Shown here: positions 9,614 to 17,766 of the stretch, piece after piece
Position numbering within the stretch: position 1 is the first letter of the stretch
Layout: every line of letters starts with the position of its first letter
Made by a program: the position numbers and the translations under genes
Source: SZAS-79 sp965279075
GTDB lineage: Bacteria; Pseudomonadota; Gammaproteobacteria; Burkholderiales; SG8-39
Assembly (NCBI GenBank): GCA_965279075.1
Contig: CBDIHI010000012.1
Coordinates: 248,001 to 312,000, forward strand
DNA length: 64,000 nucleotides
Direction of reading: 5' to 3'
The notes under the pieces: model-generated
Seen by the model: the letters and a program-made list of their open reading frames with translations, nothing else
Database searches by the model: none
Told to the model about the DNA's origin: nothing

Positions 9614-10348
9614 TCAGGCCGCCGCCTTGGTTTTCCTTTCCAGCAGGTGGCTGAAGTTCTCCATCGACAGCAGGTGGGCGTAGATCCGTCCGAGCACGCC
9701 CTTCTTGACCAGGTTCTTCAGCTGGCTCGCGTTGAGGTGCTCGATCTTCTTTTCGTCCACGCGGTACATGCCCGCGAGCTGCAGCGCGCCGCCCTTGCTG
9801 AGCGTGGCCTGCATGGTGAAGGGCTCGAGCAGGCCGTAGTCGGCCAGAATCGCGGACATCTCGCGGCTGCGCTCGAGATCGGCCTCGTATTCGGACAGCA
9901 ACTGCTCGATCGCCTTCCACTTCCCAAGCGGCTGGCCCTTGTCGTCGAACATCGGCTCGCCGCCTTCGTCCGCGTACGACTTCTCGATGCAGATCAGGCG
10001 GTCAGGCTGCTCGACGCCATTGGCCGTCACCCGTGCCATGCAGAACGGGAAGCGCCGCGCGTACGCCGGGACGTAGGTGTTCTCGGCCCAGAGGTCCTGC
10101 TTCACGAACAGGTTTTCGCCGCCCGTCATGCCGAGCACGGCCACCGGGGAGTACGTCTTGCCCTGGTCGCCGCTGGTGAAGACGATCGGGTAGTAGCCGG
10201 ACACCTTGGCGAATTCCGAATAGCTGATCGGGATCGCATTCAGGTCGCTTACGAAAGGCGGGATCTCGCCGGGTTTGAGCAGGCGAACCTTCTGGTTTCG
10301 CTGCAGCGGGATGACTTGCTTGTAGCCGAACGGCGGCGAGATATCCAT
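9614..10348 (-). CDS. SapC family protein
   Basis: This 244-aa protein resembles the SapC family, named after a gene beside a surface-layer locus; its molecular function is not known. Visible family-like features are the N-terminal MDISPPFGYKQVIPLQRNQ, FPISYSEF-like IPISYSEFAKVSGYYPI, VLGMTGGENLFV, and YVPAYARRFPFCM. There is no signal peptide or membrane segment. The ATG at 10348 is chosen; the frame extends 15 codons upstream without a better start. No S-layer or type I secretion gene is seen nearby, so any link to the cell surface rests on the family name alone. Confidence 0.75.
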   Translation of the reverse strand: MDISPPFGYKQVIPLQRNQKVRLLKPGEIPPFVSDLNAIPISYSEFAKVSGYYPIVFTSGDQGKTYSPVAVLGMTGGENLFVKQDLWAENTYVPAYARRFPFCMARVTANGVEQPDRLICIEKSYADEGGEPMFDDKGQPLGKWKAIEQLLSEYEADLERSREMSAILADYGLLEPFTMQATLSKGGALQLAGMYRVDEKKIEHLNASQLKNLVKKGVLGRIYAHLLSMENFSHLLERKTKAAA

Positions 10349-10472
10349 GTGGCCTCGTGTGCGGTGCGGGCTCGTTTTCGAGCGGGGCGACAATGATAGC
10401 CGCGAGCGGCGGAAGGGGGCAATTCCCGGGGCGATTCCGGTCGCCGGGGTGCCGGGGTGTGCGGTCCGAAGT

Positions 10473-10501
10473 TTGTGGGGCGCGCGCGCATGCGGTACAA
10501 T
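10473..10501 (+). promoter_or_regulatory. Probable sigma-70 promoter of tRNA-Ala
   Basis: TTGTGG and TACAAT are separated by exactly 17 bp and end 13 bp before the mature tRNA. A GC-rich discriminator follows, as is common in stable-RNA promoters. Confidence 0.55.
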
Positions 10502-10514
10502 CCGCGCCCTTCGT

Positions 10515-10590
<76 letters not shown>

Positions 10591-10599
10591 CTTATCCCG

Positions 10600-10625
10600 G
10601 CCGGTGCTCGCGCACCGGCTTTTTT
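10600..10625 (+). terminator. Rho-independent terminator after tRNA-Ala
   Basis: An 8-bp perfect stem GCCGGTGC/GCACCGGC with a TCGC tetraloop is followed by six T residues, immediately downstream of the tRNA. Confidence 0.9.
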
Positions 10626-10639
10626 ACTTGCCTTTAGGT

Positions 10640-10658
10640 GCATATACACATAATATGC
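10640..10658. promoter_or_regulatory. Putative MarR operator (inverted repeat)
   Basis: A perfect GCATAT / ATATGC inverted repeat with a 7-bp AT-rich spacer lies directly at the 5' end of the MarR gene. It overlaps a CATAAT -10-like hexamer (10649-10654) and the first possible ATG (10655). Autorepression through this site is inferred. Confidence 0.5.
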
Positions 10659-11149
10659 GTCCCATGTCTCCGATGCCCACGCCCGGCTTGCCCAGGATCA
10701 GCGGCTGCACGGTCTTCCGCCTGCGCAAGCTCACCCGCCGTGTCACGCAGCACTACGACGCGTGCCTCGCGCCTACCGGATTGCGGGTCACGCAGTTCTC
10801 GCTGCTGTCCACGCTGATCCACAACCCGCCGCAGACGATGCTCGAACTCGCGCAGAAGATGGAGATGGACCGGACCACGCTCACGCGCAACCTGAAGCCG
10901 CTCGCGGCCGTGAAGTACGTCGAAACGGCGGCGGGCCCGGACGCAAGGACCCGTGTCGTCGCCGTCACCGAAGCCGGACGGGCAGCGTGGAGCGCCGCGC
11001 GCCCGCTGTGGCGCCGCGCGCAGGATGGCGTCAATGCGGCGCTTGGGCTGGAGGCCGTGGGGGAACTGCACGCCGTGCTCGACGACTCGCTCGCGCGCTT
11101 CACGGGCGCGGCGCAGGCTTCAGTGCGCTTACGTGAGGCCGCCCCATGA
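10655..11149 (+). CDS. MarR family transcriptional regulator
   Basis: This is a 164-aa winged-helix regulator. The helix-turn-helix region is TMLELAQKMEMDRTTLTRNL, followed by a wing with DARTRVVAVTEAGR, both typical of MarR. Three in-frame ATGs lie close together (10655, 10664, 10673) with no clear Shine-Dalgarno. If the CATAAT at 10649-10654 is the -10, translation must begin at 10664 or 10673. It is coupled (ATGA) to an MFS transporter, the usual pattern for a regulator of its own efflux pump. The ligand is unknown. Confidence 0.9.
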   Translation: MRPMSPMPTPGLPRISGCTVFRLRKLTRRVTQHYDACLAPTGLRVTQFSLLSTLIHNPPQTMLELAQKMEMDRTTLTRNLKPLAAVKYVETAAGPDARTRVVAVTEAGRAAWSAARPLWRRAQDGVNAALGLEAVGELHAVLDDSLARFTGAAQASVRLREAAP

Positions 11150-12345
11150 AAGACCGCACGCTTCCGCTGGTCCTCGCCGCCGCCGGGATATTCGCCCTGA
11201 CGATGGGGATCCGGCAGTCGCAGGCGCTGTTCATCGGCGCAATCAATTCGCATACCGGCATCGGCATCGCGACGATCAGCCTTGCCTTCGCCTGCGCGCA
11301 ACTGATGTGGGGCGTCACCCAGCCGATCGCGGGCATCTTCGCCGACCGGTACGGCCCCGGCCGGGTGATCGCGGTAGGCGCAATCGCGGTCGGGCTCGGG
11401 ACCGCGCTCACCCCCTACGCGGGCAGCGCGCTCGGGCTGATCCTGCTGATCGGCGTGATCACCTCGGGCGGCGCCGGTGCGGCCGGGCCCTCGGTGCTGA
11501 TGGCAGCGATCGCAAAACTGATCCCGGCCGAGAAGCGCGGCTTCGCCACGGGACTCGTCAACGCGGGGGGGTCGTTCGGGCAATTCGCGATCGCACCCCT
11601 GTCCCAGGCGCTGATCGGCGGCATCGGCTGGATGGGAGCGCTGGGCACGCTCGGCTTCATGATGTGCGCGGCCCTGCCGCTTGCCTTCATGCTGCGCGGC
11701 CGTACGGGCGGCCACGCCTCCTCAGCCTCGAACCAGACGCTCGGCTCAGCCGTTGGCGAAGCGTTGCGCGACCCCAACTTCCTGCTCCTGTCGGCGGGGT
11801 TCTTCGTCTGCGGGTTCCACGTCGCCTTCATTGCCGTGCACATGCCGGGCGTGATTGCGCTCTGCGGTCTCGCCCCCGAGGTGGGCGCATGGTCGCTGGC
11901 GATCATCGGGCTGTTCAACATCGCAGGCAGCTTCGGCGTCGGCTGGGCAGTGAACCGCTGGCGCATGAAGTCGCTGCTGTCGCTCATCTACGCGGCGCGC
12001 GCGCTGGCCGTGCTCGCCTTCCTTGCTGCGCCGAAGACCGAATTCACTGTCCTCGTATTCTCGGCTGTGCTTGGTGTTACCTATCTGTCCACCGTCCCGC
12101 CGACGGCAGGACTCGTGGCCAAATTCTACGGCCCCCGATACATGGCGACGCTCTTCGGCCTGGTGATGCTCTCGCATCAGGTAGGCGGTTTCCTCGGCGC
12201 GTGGCTGGGCGGCCGGACGTTCGAGGCGACCAGCTCCTACGACCTGATGTGGTACGCGGATATCGCGCTCGCGGTCGTCGCCGCGCTGGTGCACCTGCCG
12301 ATCCGGGAGCAGCCCGTTGCGAGGCCGGCGATGGCGACAACGTAG
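11146..12345 (+). CDS. MFS transporter
   Basis: This is a 399-aa inner-membrane major facilitator with about 12 hydrophobic segments. The motif A-like loop between TM2 and TM3 reads GIFADRYGPGRV. It resembles monocarboxylate/drug-type MFS carriers that often pair with MarR regulators. It starts inside the MarR stop codon, so the two form an operon. The substrate cannot be told from sequence. Confidence 0.88.
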   Translation: MKDRTLPLVLAAAGIFALTMGIRQSQALFIGAINSHTGIGIATISLAFACAQLMWGVTQPIAGIFADRYGPGRVIAVGAIAVGLGTALTPYAGSALGLILLIGVITSGGAGAAGPSVLMAAIAKLIPAEKRGFATGLVNAGGSFGQFAIAPLSQALIGGIGWMGALGTLGFMMCAALPLAFMLRGRTGGHASSASNQTLGSAVGEALRDPNFLLLSAGFFVCGFHVAFIAVHMPGVIALCGLAPEVGAWSLAIIGLFNIAGSFGVGWAVNRWRMKSLLSLIYAARALAVLAFLAAPKTEFTVLVFSAVLGVTYLSTVPPTAGLVAKFYGPRYMATLFGLVMLSHQVGGFLGAWLGGRTFEATSSYDLMWYADIALAVVAALVHLPIREQPVARPAMATT

Positions 12346-12381
12346 GAAAGTGGGGCAATTTCAGTGCAGAATCCGGTTTCC

Positions 12382-13449
12382 ATGCAAACCGGCGAAGACC
12401 CCAACCCAGCCCGCATCCTGATCGTCGACGATCAGCCCCTCACCCGCGAGGTGATGACGCTGGTCGTGCAGGCGCAGGGATACAGGACGCTCGTGGCGAC
12501 CAACGGGCCCGAGGCCCTGGCCATCGCGGCCAAGCGCGCCGTCGACCTCGTGATCCTCGACGTGGTGATGCCGGGCATGGACGGCTACGAGGTGATGCGC
12601 CGGCTGCGGGCCGAGGAGCGTACCCGCGTGCTGCCCGTCGTCATCGTGTCGGGGCTCGAGGACAAGGAGTCGCGCATCAAGGGCCTCGCCGCCGGGGCGG
12701 ACGACTTCCTCACCCGGCCGGTCGACCGCCTCGAACTCAAGGTCCGGCTGCAGAACCTGCTGCGCATGAAGCGCTTCCAGGACGAGCTCGCCGGGCAGAA
12801 GGCGGTGCTCGAGCGCACGGTGGAGCTGCGTACCGCGGAACTCGAGCGCAGCAACCGGGAGACCATCCACACGCTGATCCGCGCGGCCGCGCACCGCGAC
12901 GACGAGTCCGGTGCGCACGTGAAACGGATGGGCCTGTATGCGACCCTCATGGCGCAGCGCCTGGGACTCGACCCCGCCTTCTGCGTGACGATCGGGTTCG
13001 CGAGCCAGCTGCACGATATCGGCAAGATCGGCATCCCCGACCGCATCCTGGAGAAACCCGAAGCCCTGGGCGCGGAGGAGTGGACGATCATGAAGACCCA
13101 CACCGAGATCGGCGGGCGCATGCTCGCGCTGAACTCCTCGCCGTACCTCGCCATGGCCGCCGACATCGCGCGCGCCCACCACGAGCACTGGGACGGCAGC
13201 GGCTACCCCCTGGGGCTGGAGGCCGAAGCGATCCCGCTGTCGGCGCGCATCACGAAGCTGTGCGACATCTACGACACTTTGCGCTGCAAGCGCCCGTACA
13301 AGCCCGCGATGGACCATTCCGCCGCGGCCAGCAGCATGCTGCTGGGCGACGCGAAATCGAAGCCTTCGCATTTCGACCCGGTGCTGCTCGAGGCGTTCCG
13401 CTCTGCGGTGTCGGACTTCCGCGATATCTTCGAGACGATCCGCGATTAA
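12382..13449 (+). CDS. Response regulator with HD-GYP output domain (c-di-GMP phosphodiesterase-like)
   Basis: This is a two-domain signalling protein of about 355 aa, RpfG type. Residues 10-125 form a CheY-like receiver with the phosphoacceptor Asp in LVILDVVMPGMDG. A coiled-coil linker follows (about residues 130-160). The rest is an HD-GYP domain with LHDIGKIGIPD, MKTHTEIGG and HHEHWDGSGYP, so the catalytic HD and GYP signatures are intact. It should hydrolyse cyclic-di-GMP when phosphorylated. No partner kinase lies beside it. A GTG start six codons upstream (12364) is possible. Confidence 0.9.
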   Translation: MQTGEDPNPARILIVDDQPLTREVMTLVVQAQGYRTLVATNGPEALAIAAKRAVDLVILDVVMPGMDGYEVMRRLRAEERTRVLPVVIVSGLEDKESRIKGLAAGADDFLTRPVDRLELKVRLQNLLRMKRFQDELAGQKAVLERTVELRTAELERSNRETIHTLIRAAAHRDDESGAHVKRMGLYATLMAQRLGLDPAFCVTIGFASQLHDIGKIGIPDRILEKPEALGAEEWTIMKTHTEIGGRMLALNSSPYLAMAADIARAHHEHWDGSGYPLGLEAEAIPLSARITKLCDIYDTLRCKRPYKPAMDHSAAASSMLLGDAKSKPSHFDPVLLEAFRSAVSDFRDIFETIRD

Positions 13450-13452
13450 GGG

Positions 13453-13782
13453 CTATCCCCCGGCCGCCTTCCCGATCTTGCGCGCGAAGACGGCCATTTC
13501 CTTCGCCGCCTGCTTGTCGCCCTTGCGTGTGGCGGCCTCTATGCCGCTGAGCCACGCCGCCAGCGCCTCGTCGGTGCGCCCGGCGTCGGACAGGGCGCGG
13601 CCGAGCAGCTTCCACGCCGCCGAATAGCCCGGATCCTTCTCGACGGCCTCGCGGAAATAGCCCGCCGCGCGGGCCGGCTCGCCCGCCTTGAGGTATTCGT
13701 TGCCGAGGGAAAACCTCAGCAGCGCGCCGTCCCGCGGCGTGCCGACGAGTTTCTCCAGGTTCGCGATCAGGGCGGCGTTCAC
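13453..13782 (-). CDS. Small TPR-repeat protein
   Basis: This 109-aa protein has two to three tetratricopeptide motifs, visible as LRFSLGNEYLKAGEPARAAGYFREAVEKDP-like helices and the following YSAAWKLLGRALSDAGRTDEALAAW, split here by family convention. There is no signal peptide. It is convergent with the HD-GYP gene, only 3 bp apart. TPR repeats mediate protein-protein contacts; the partner is unknown. Confidence 0.75.
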   Translation of the reverse strand: MNAALIANLEKLVGTPRDGALLRFSLGNEYLKAGEPARAAGYFREAVEKDPGYSAAWKLLGRALSDAGRTDEALAAWLSGIEAATRKGDKQAAKEMAVFARKIGKAAGG

Positions 13783-13832
13783 TTGGGCTAAGATAGAAGC
13801 GTCTTCACGGAGCGATTCTACCCGCCGGCCCC

Positions 13833-14219
13833 ATGACCACTGACAAGACCGCCATCCATTCCAAAGACGCGCCGGCCGCGATCGGCACCTATTCCCAGGC
13901 GATCCGCGCGGGCGACACGATCTACATCTCGGGGCAGATCGGCTTCGACCCCGCGACCATGCAGCTCGTCGACGGGATCGACGCGCAGATCGACCGGGTG
14001 TTCCGGAACCTCTCCGCGATTGCCGTAGCCGCCGACCTCGGCCTCGAGCGGGCCGTGCGCATGACGGTGTACCTCACCGACCTCGCGCATTTCGCCCGCG
14101 TGAACGAGGTCATGGCGCGGTATCTGCGCGAGCCCTACCCTGCGCGGGTCGCGATCGGCGTGGCGAGCCTGCCACGCGGCGCGCTGGTCGAGATCGACGC
14201 GATCCTCTACGCGGGGTGA
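13833..14219 (+). CDS. RidA family reactive enamine/imine deaminase
   Basis: This is a 128-aa member of the YjgF/YER057c/UK114 family, which hydrolyses reactive 2-aminoacrylate and related imines. The signatures are GTYSQAIRAGDTIYISGQIG, the middle VNEVMARYL, and the C-terminal substrate-Arg segment YPARVAIGVASLPRGALVEIDA. It is coupled by a GTGA overlap to recG. Confidence 0.93.
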   Translation: MTTDKTAIHSKDAPAAIGTYSQAIRAGDTIYISGQIGFDPATMQLVDGIDAQIDRVFRNLSAIAVAADLGLERAVRMTVYLTDLAHFARVNEVMARYLREPYPARVAIGVASLPRGALVEIDAILYAG

Positions 14220-16312
14220 AAGCCGCCGCGACCGCGCCCGGAACTGCGGCGAAGCCCGCGGCCCGGGGCGCGGCGGGATTCACGAAGAAGCTCGAGAAAC
14301 TCGGCATCCGCTCGCGCTTCGACCTGGTCCTGCACCTGCCCATGCGATACGAGGACGAGACCGTCCTCACCCCGCTGCACGCCGCCGCACCCGGCGTGCC
14401 GGTTCAGGTGGAAGCGCAGGTCCTTTCCGCCGAGGTTGCCTACAGGCCACGCCGGCAACTCGTCGTCCACACAGATGCGGGGGAGGGGGCGCTCGCGCTG
14501 CGGTTCTACAATTTCTACGGCAGCCAGTTGAAGCAGTTCGAGCGCGCCATCGAGGAGGGCTTGCGGGTGCGGGCGTTCGGCGAACTGCGGTACGGCCGAA
14601 CCGGTGCGGAAATGGCACATCCGCGGTACCGGTTCGTGCGCGAGGGCGACCCGCTGCCGGAAGCGCTTACGCCGGTGTACCCGGCCACGGCGGGCGTGAG
14701 CCAGCATGCGCTGCGATCCGCGGTGCTCGATGCGCTGGCCACCGAAACGCTCGGTGACTCGATCCCTGCCGCGCTGCGCAAGCGCTATGCGCTGCAGCCG
14801 TTCGCGGAGGCTGTTCGTTTCCTGCACACGCCGCCTCCGGGCGTCGATTGCGGGGCACTTTCCGGCCGTACGCACCCGGCATGGCAGCGCGTGAAATTCG
14901 ACGAACTGCTCGCGCAGCAGCTCTCGATGCGCATGCATTACCTCGCGCGCCGCAGCCGCGCGGCGCCCGCGCTTCCCGCTGACGGCCCGCTGTCCGGGAC
15001 ATTCATGGCCGCCCTGCCTTTCCGCCTGACGGGGGCGCAGCAGCGCTGCCTTGCAGAAGTGCGAGCCGACATCGGGCAGTCCCACCCGATGCAAAGGCTG
15101 CTGCAGGGCGACGTCGGCAGCGGGAAGACGATCGTCGCGGCGCTTGCGGCGCTCGCCGCAGTCGACGCAGGCTGGCAGGCTGCGGTGATGGCACCGACCG
15201 AGATCCTCGCCGAGCAGCACTACCGCAAGTTTTCCGAATGGCTGGGCCCGCTGGGGGTGAAGATCGCCTGGCTGCACGGCGGCCTCGGGGCGAAGGACAA
15301 GCGCGCCGCGCTGAAGGCCGTCGCCGACGACGGCCCGGGTGTGGTGGTCGGCACGCACGCGTTGTTCCAGGAGGGCGTGGCATTCGCGCGCCTGGGCCTC
15401 GCCGTCGTCGACGAGCAGCACCGCTTCGGCGTGCAGCAGAGGCTGGCCCTGCGCAAGAAGGCGGGCGGCGGCCCCGAACTCAAGGGCCTCGTGCCGCACC
15501 AGCTGATGATGAGCGCGACGCCGATCCCGAGGACCCTCTCGATGAGCTACTACGCCGACCTCGACGTTTCCGTGGTCGACGAACTGCCGCCCGGCCGCAC
15601 GCCGGTGAAGACCCGGCTGATCGCGAATTCGCGCCGCGACGAGGTCCTCGAGCGCATCCGTGCGGCCTGCGCGGCGGGCGAGCAGGCCTACTGGGTCTGC
15701 CCGCTGATCGAGGAGTCGGATACGCTCGACCTCCAGACCGCGCTCGACACCTACGCCGACATGCAGTCGCAGTTTCCGGACCTCGCGGTCGGGCTGCTGC
15801 ACGGCCGGATGCCGGCCGCCGAGAAGGCCGCGGCGATGCAGGCTTTCAAGGAGAACCGCCTGCAGCTGCTCGTCTGCACCACGGTGATCGAGGTCGGCGT
15901 GGACGTCCCGAACGCGTCGCTGATGGTGATCGAGCACGCCGAGCGCTTCGGCCTCGCGCAACTGCACCAGCTGCGCGGCCGGGTGGGGCGCGGCCGCCGC
16001 GAGAGCGATTGCATCCTGCTGTTCGCCAATCCGCTCTCGGCGATGGCCCGCGAGCGGCTGAAGGTGATCTACGAGAATGCCGACGGGTTCGAGGTCGCGC
16101 GCGAGGACCTCCGCTTGCGCGGCCCGGGCGAATACCTCGGCGAGCGCCAGAGCGGCGCGCCGCTGTTGCGCTTCGCCGACCTCGAGAAGGACGAGCCCTT
16201 GATCGCCGTCGCGCAGGAGGCGGCGGGCGTGATGCTCGACAAGTTCCCCGGCGAGGCCCGTGCGCACGTCGAGCGCTGGCTCGGCAGCCGGCAGGATTTC
16301 GCACGGGTCTGA
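14216..16312 (+). CDS. recG: ATP-dependent DNA helicase RecG
   Basis: RecG is a branch-migrating helicase that reverses stalled replication forks. It is 698 aa, usual length. Residues 1-270 form the wedge/OB region. The SF2 helicase motifs are Walker A LLQGDVGSGKT (about residue 296), motif II DEQHRFGVQQR, motif III MSATPIPRTL, and motif VI LHQLRGRVGRG. The C-terminal LRGPGEYLGERQSG is RecG-specific. The GTG start overlaps the ridA stop by 4 bp. Confidence 0.96.
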   Translation: MKAAATAPGTAAKPAARGAAGFTKKLEKLGIRSRFDLVLHLPMRYEDETVLTPLHAAAPGVPVQVEAQVLSAEVAYRPRRQLVVHTDAGEGALALRFYNFYGSQLKQFERAIEEGLRVRAFGELRYGRTGAEMAHPRYRFVREGDPLPEALTPVYPATAGVSQHALRSAVLDALATETLGDSIPAALRKRYALQPFAEAVRFLHTPPPGVDCGALSGRTHPAWQRVKFDELLAQQLSMRMHYLARRSRAAPALPADGPLSGTFMAALPFRLTGAQQRCLAEVRADIGQSHPMQRLLQGDVGSGKTIVAALAALAAVDAGWQAAVMAPTEILAEQHYRKFSEWLGPLGVKIAWLHGGLGAKDKRAALKAVADDGPGVVVGTHALFQEGVAFARLGLAVVDEQHRFGVQQRLALRKKAGGGPELKGLVPHQLMMSATPIPRTLSMSYYADLDVSVVDELPPGRTPVKTRLIANSRRDEVLERIRAACAAGEQAYWVCPLIEESDTLDLQTALDTYADMQSQFPDLAVGLLHGRMPAAEKAAAMQAFKENRLQLLVCTTVIEVGVDVPNASLMVIEHAERFGLAQLHQLRGRVGRGRRESDCILLFANPLSAMARERLKVIYENADGFEVAREDLRLRGPGEYLGERQSGAPLLRFADLEKDEPLIAVAQEAAGVMLDKFPGEARAHVERWLGSRQDFARV

Positions 16313-16354
16313 CCGCCGGGGTCTCGCCGGGCGTCGCGGTGCGATAATTCCCGC

Positions 16355-17242
16355 ATGACCCGGGCCCAGATCATTGCGCGGCTGGACGCGTACGAGCGGC
16401 TTGTCCGCCTCGACAAGCCCATCGGCACGCTGCTGCTGCTCTGGCCCACGCTCTGGGCGATCTGGATCGCGTCCGCGGGCCGGCCTCCCGGCGACGTGGT
16501 GCTCGTCTTCTGCATAGGCACGCTGCTGATGCGTTCGGCAGGGTGCGCGGTCAACGACTACGCCGACCGCAAGTTCGACGGCCATGTAGAGCGCACCCGC
16601 GCGCGTCCCGTGGCTAGCGGCGAGATCCGGCCCTGGGAGGCACTTGCCGTGGGCGCGGTGCTCGCGCTGGTCGCGTTCGGGTTCGTGCTGTTCCTGAAGC
16701 CGCTCGCGATCAAGCTTTCGTTCGCAGCCCTGTTCGTCGCCGCCACCTATCCTTTCACCAAGCGCTTCTTCTGGTTCCCGCAGGCCTACCTCGGCATCGC
16801 TTTCGGGTTCGGCATCCCGATGGGGTTCGCCGCCGTGCTCGGCCTGCTGCCGCCGGTGTGCTGGTGGCTGCTGCTCGCGAACATCTTCTGGGCGCTGGCC
16901 TACGACACCGAGTACGCGATGGTGGACCGCAACGACGATGTGAAGGTCGGCATCCGGACGTCCGCCGTCGCGCTCGGCCGGTTTGATGTCGCAGGCGTGA
17001 TGGCGTGTTACGCCGCCATGCTCGGGATCCTTGCGTGGGTCGGGATCATGGTCGGCCTCGGCGTCGCGTACTACGCCGGCCTGGCCGTCGCGGCGGGGCT
17101 CATGGGCTATCATTGGACCCTCATTCGCGGCCGTACTCGCGAGGGCTGCTTCAGGGCGTTCATGCACAACAACTGGGTCGGTGCCGCCATCTTTTCCGGG
17201 ATCGTGTTGTCGTACTCCGTTCCCTTCCCGGGCCTCCAGTGA
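16355..17242 (+). CDS. ubiA: 4-hydroxybenzoate polyprenyltransferase UbiA
   Basis: This is a 295-aa inner-membrane prenyltransferase that attaches the polyprenyl tail to 4-hydroxybenzoate in ubiquinone synthesis. Eight or so hydrophobic segments are seen. The two Asp-rich motifs are NDYADRKFDGHVERTRARP and DTEYAMVDRNDDVKVG. The N-terminal RLDKPIGTLLLLWPTLWA is typical of UbiA. The stop overlaps the next gene (GTGA), and ubiD follows one gene on. Confidence 0.95.
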   Translation: MTRAQIIARLDAYERLVRLDKPIGTLLLLWPTLWAIWIASAGRPPGDVVLVFCIGTLLMRSAGCAVNDYADRKFDGHVERTRARPVASGEIRPWEALAVGAVLALVAFGFVLFLKPLAIKLSFAALFVAATYPFTKRFFWFPQAYLGIAFGFGIPMGFAAVLGLLPPVCWWLLLANIFWALAYDTEYAMVDRNDDVKVGIRTSAVALGRFDVAGVMACYAAMLGILAWVGIMVGLGVAYYAGLAVAAGLMGYHWTLIRGRTREGCFRAFMHNNWVGAAIFSGIVLSYSVPFPGLQ

Positions 17243-17763
17243 GCAAGGACGCCCCGCTGGCGAGCTACGAGTTCGGGCGCGGCGAGCTGGCCGGCTCCCA
17301 CCTGTCGCTTTTCCAAAACCGCCTCGAGCATCGCGGCCCGGACTACGCGGAAACCCTGCCGCTCGACCGCGTCGGTTCGGTGCGCATCGCATTCGAGCGC
17401 GACGGCGGGCGCGTCACCTGGGGCTGGGTGCTGCTCTCGATTGCGGTGGCGGTGTTCGCGGCCTCCTGGCCCTTGCGCATGCTGGTCGGCGCGGCGCTCG
17501 GCGAGGTGATGGGGCAGGCGCAGGGCGGGGGATTCCTGCCGGCGTCGCTACGTGCGCTCGACGCCTGCGTGGCAGTCCTCCCGTTTGCGTGCGTGGCGGT
17601 GGCGTTGTGGGGCGTCGCGTGGGTGGCGCTCGGCTGGATGGGCGCCACCGTGCTCACGGTCCTCGTCGGCCCTTCGGAGCGGATCTTCGCGAGCCGGGGC
17701 CGGGACCCCGCGCTCCAGGAGTTCGCCGAAGGCGTCGCGGCGCACGTTACGCGCAAGGGCTGA
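17239..17763 (+). CDS. Hypothetical membrane protein between ubiA and ubiD
   Basis: I do not recognise this 174-aa protein. It starts at a GTG overlapping the ubiA stop and ends 3 bp before ubiD, so it is embedded in the ubiquinone operon. The N-terminal 60 residues are hydrophilic. A hydrophobic segment lies at about residues 63-80 and a longer hydrophobic stretch, probably two helices, at about 110-150. The C-terminal RDPALQEFAEGVAAHVTRKG is hydrophilic. No catalytic motif is apparent. A role in ubiquinone synthesis is inferred from position only. Confidence 0.7.
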   Translation: MSKDAPLASYEFGRGELAGSHLSLFQNRLEHRGPDYAETLPLDRVGSVRIAFERDGGRVTWGWVLLSIAVAVFAASWPLRMLVGAALGEVMGQAQGGGFLPASLRALDACVAVLPFACVAVALWGVAWVALGWMGATVLTVLVGPSERIFASRGRDPALQEFAEGVAAHVTRKG

Positions 17764-17766
17764 CCG

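Noticed and set aside
14207..17392. 1061-codon open frame on the minus strand
   Set aside because: It is antisense to recG and ubiA, which are well supported. It has no family features.
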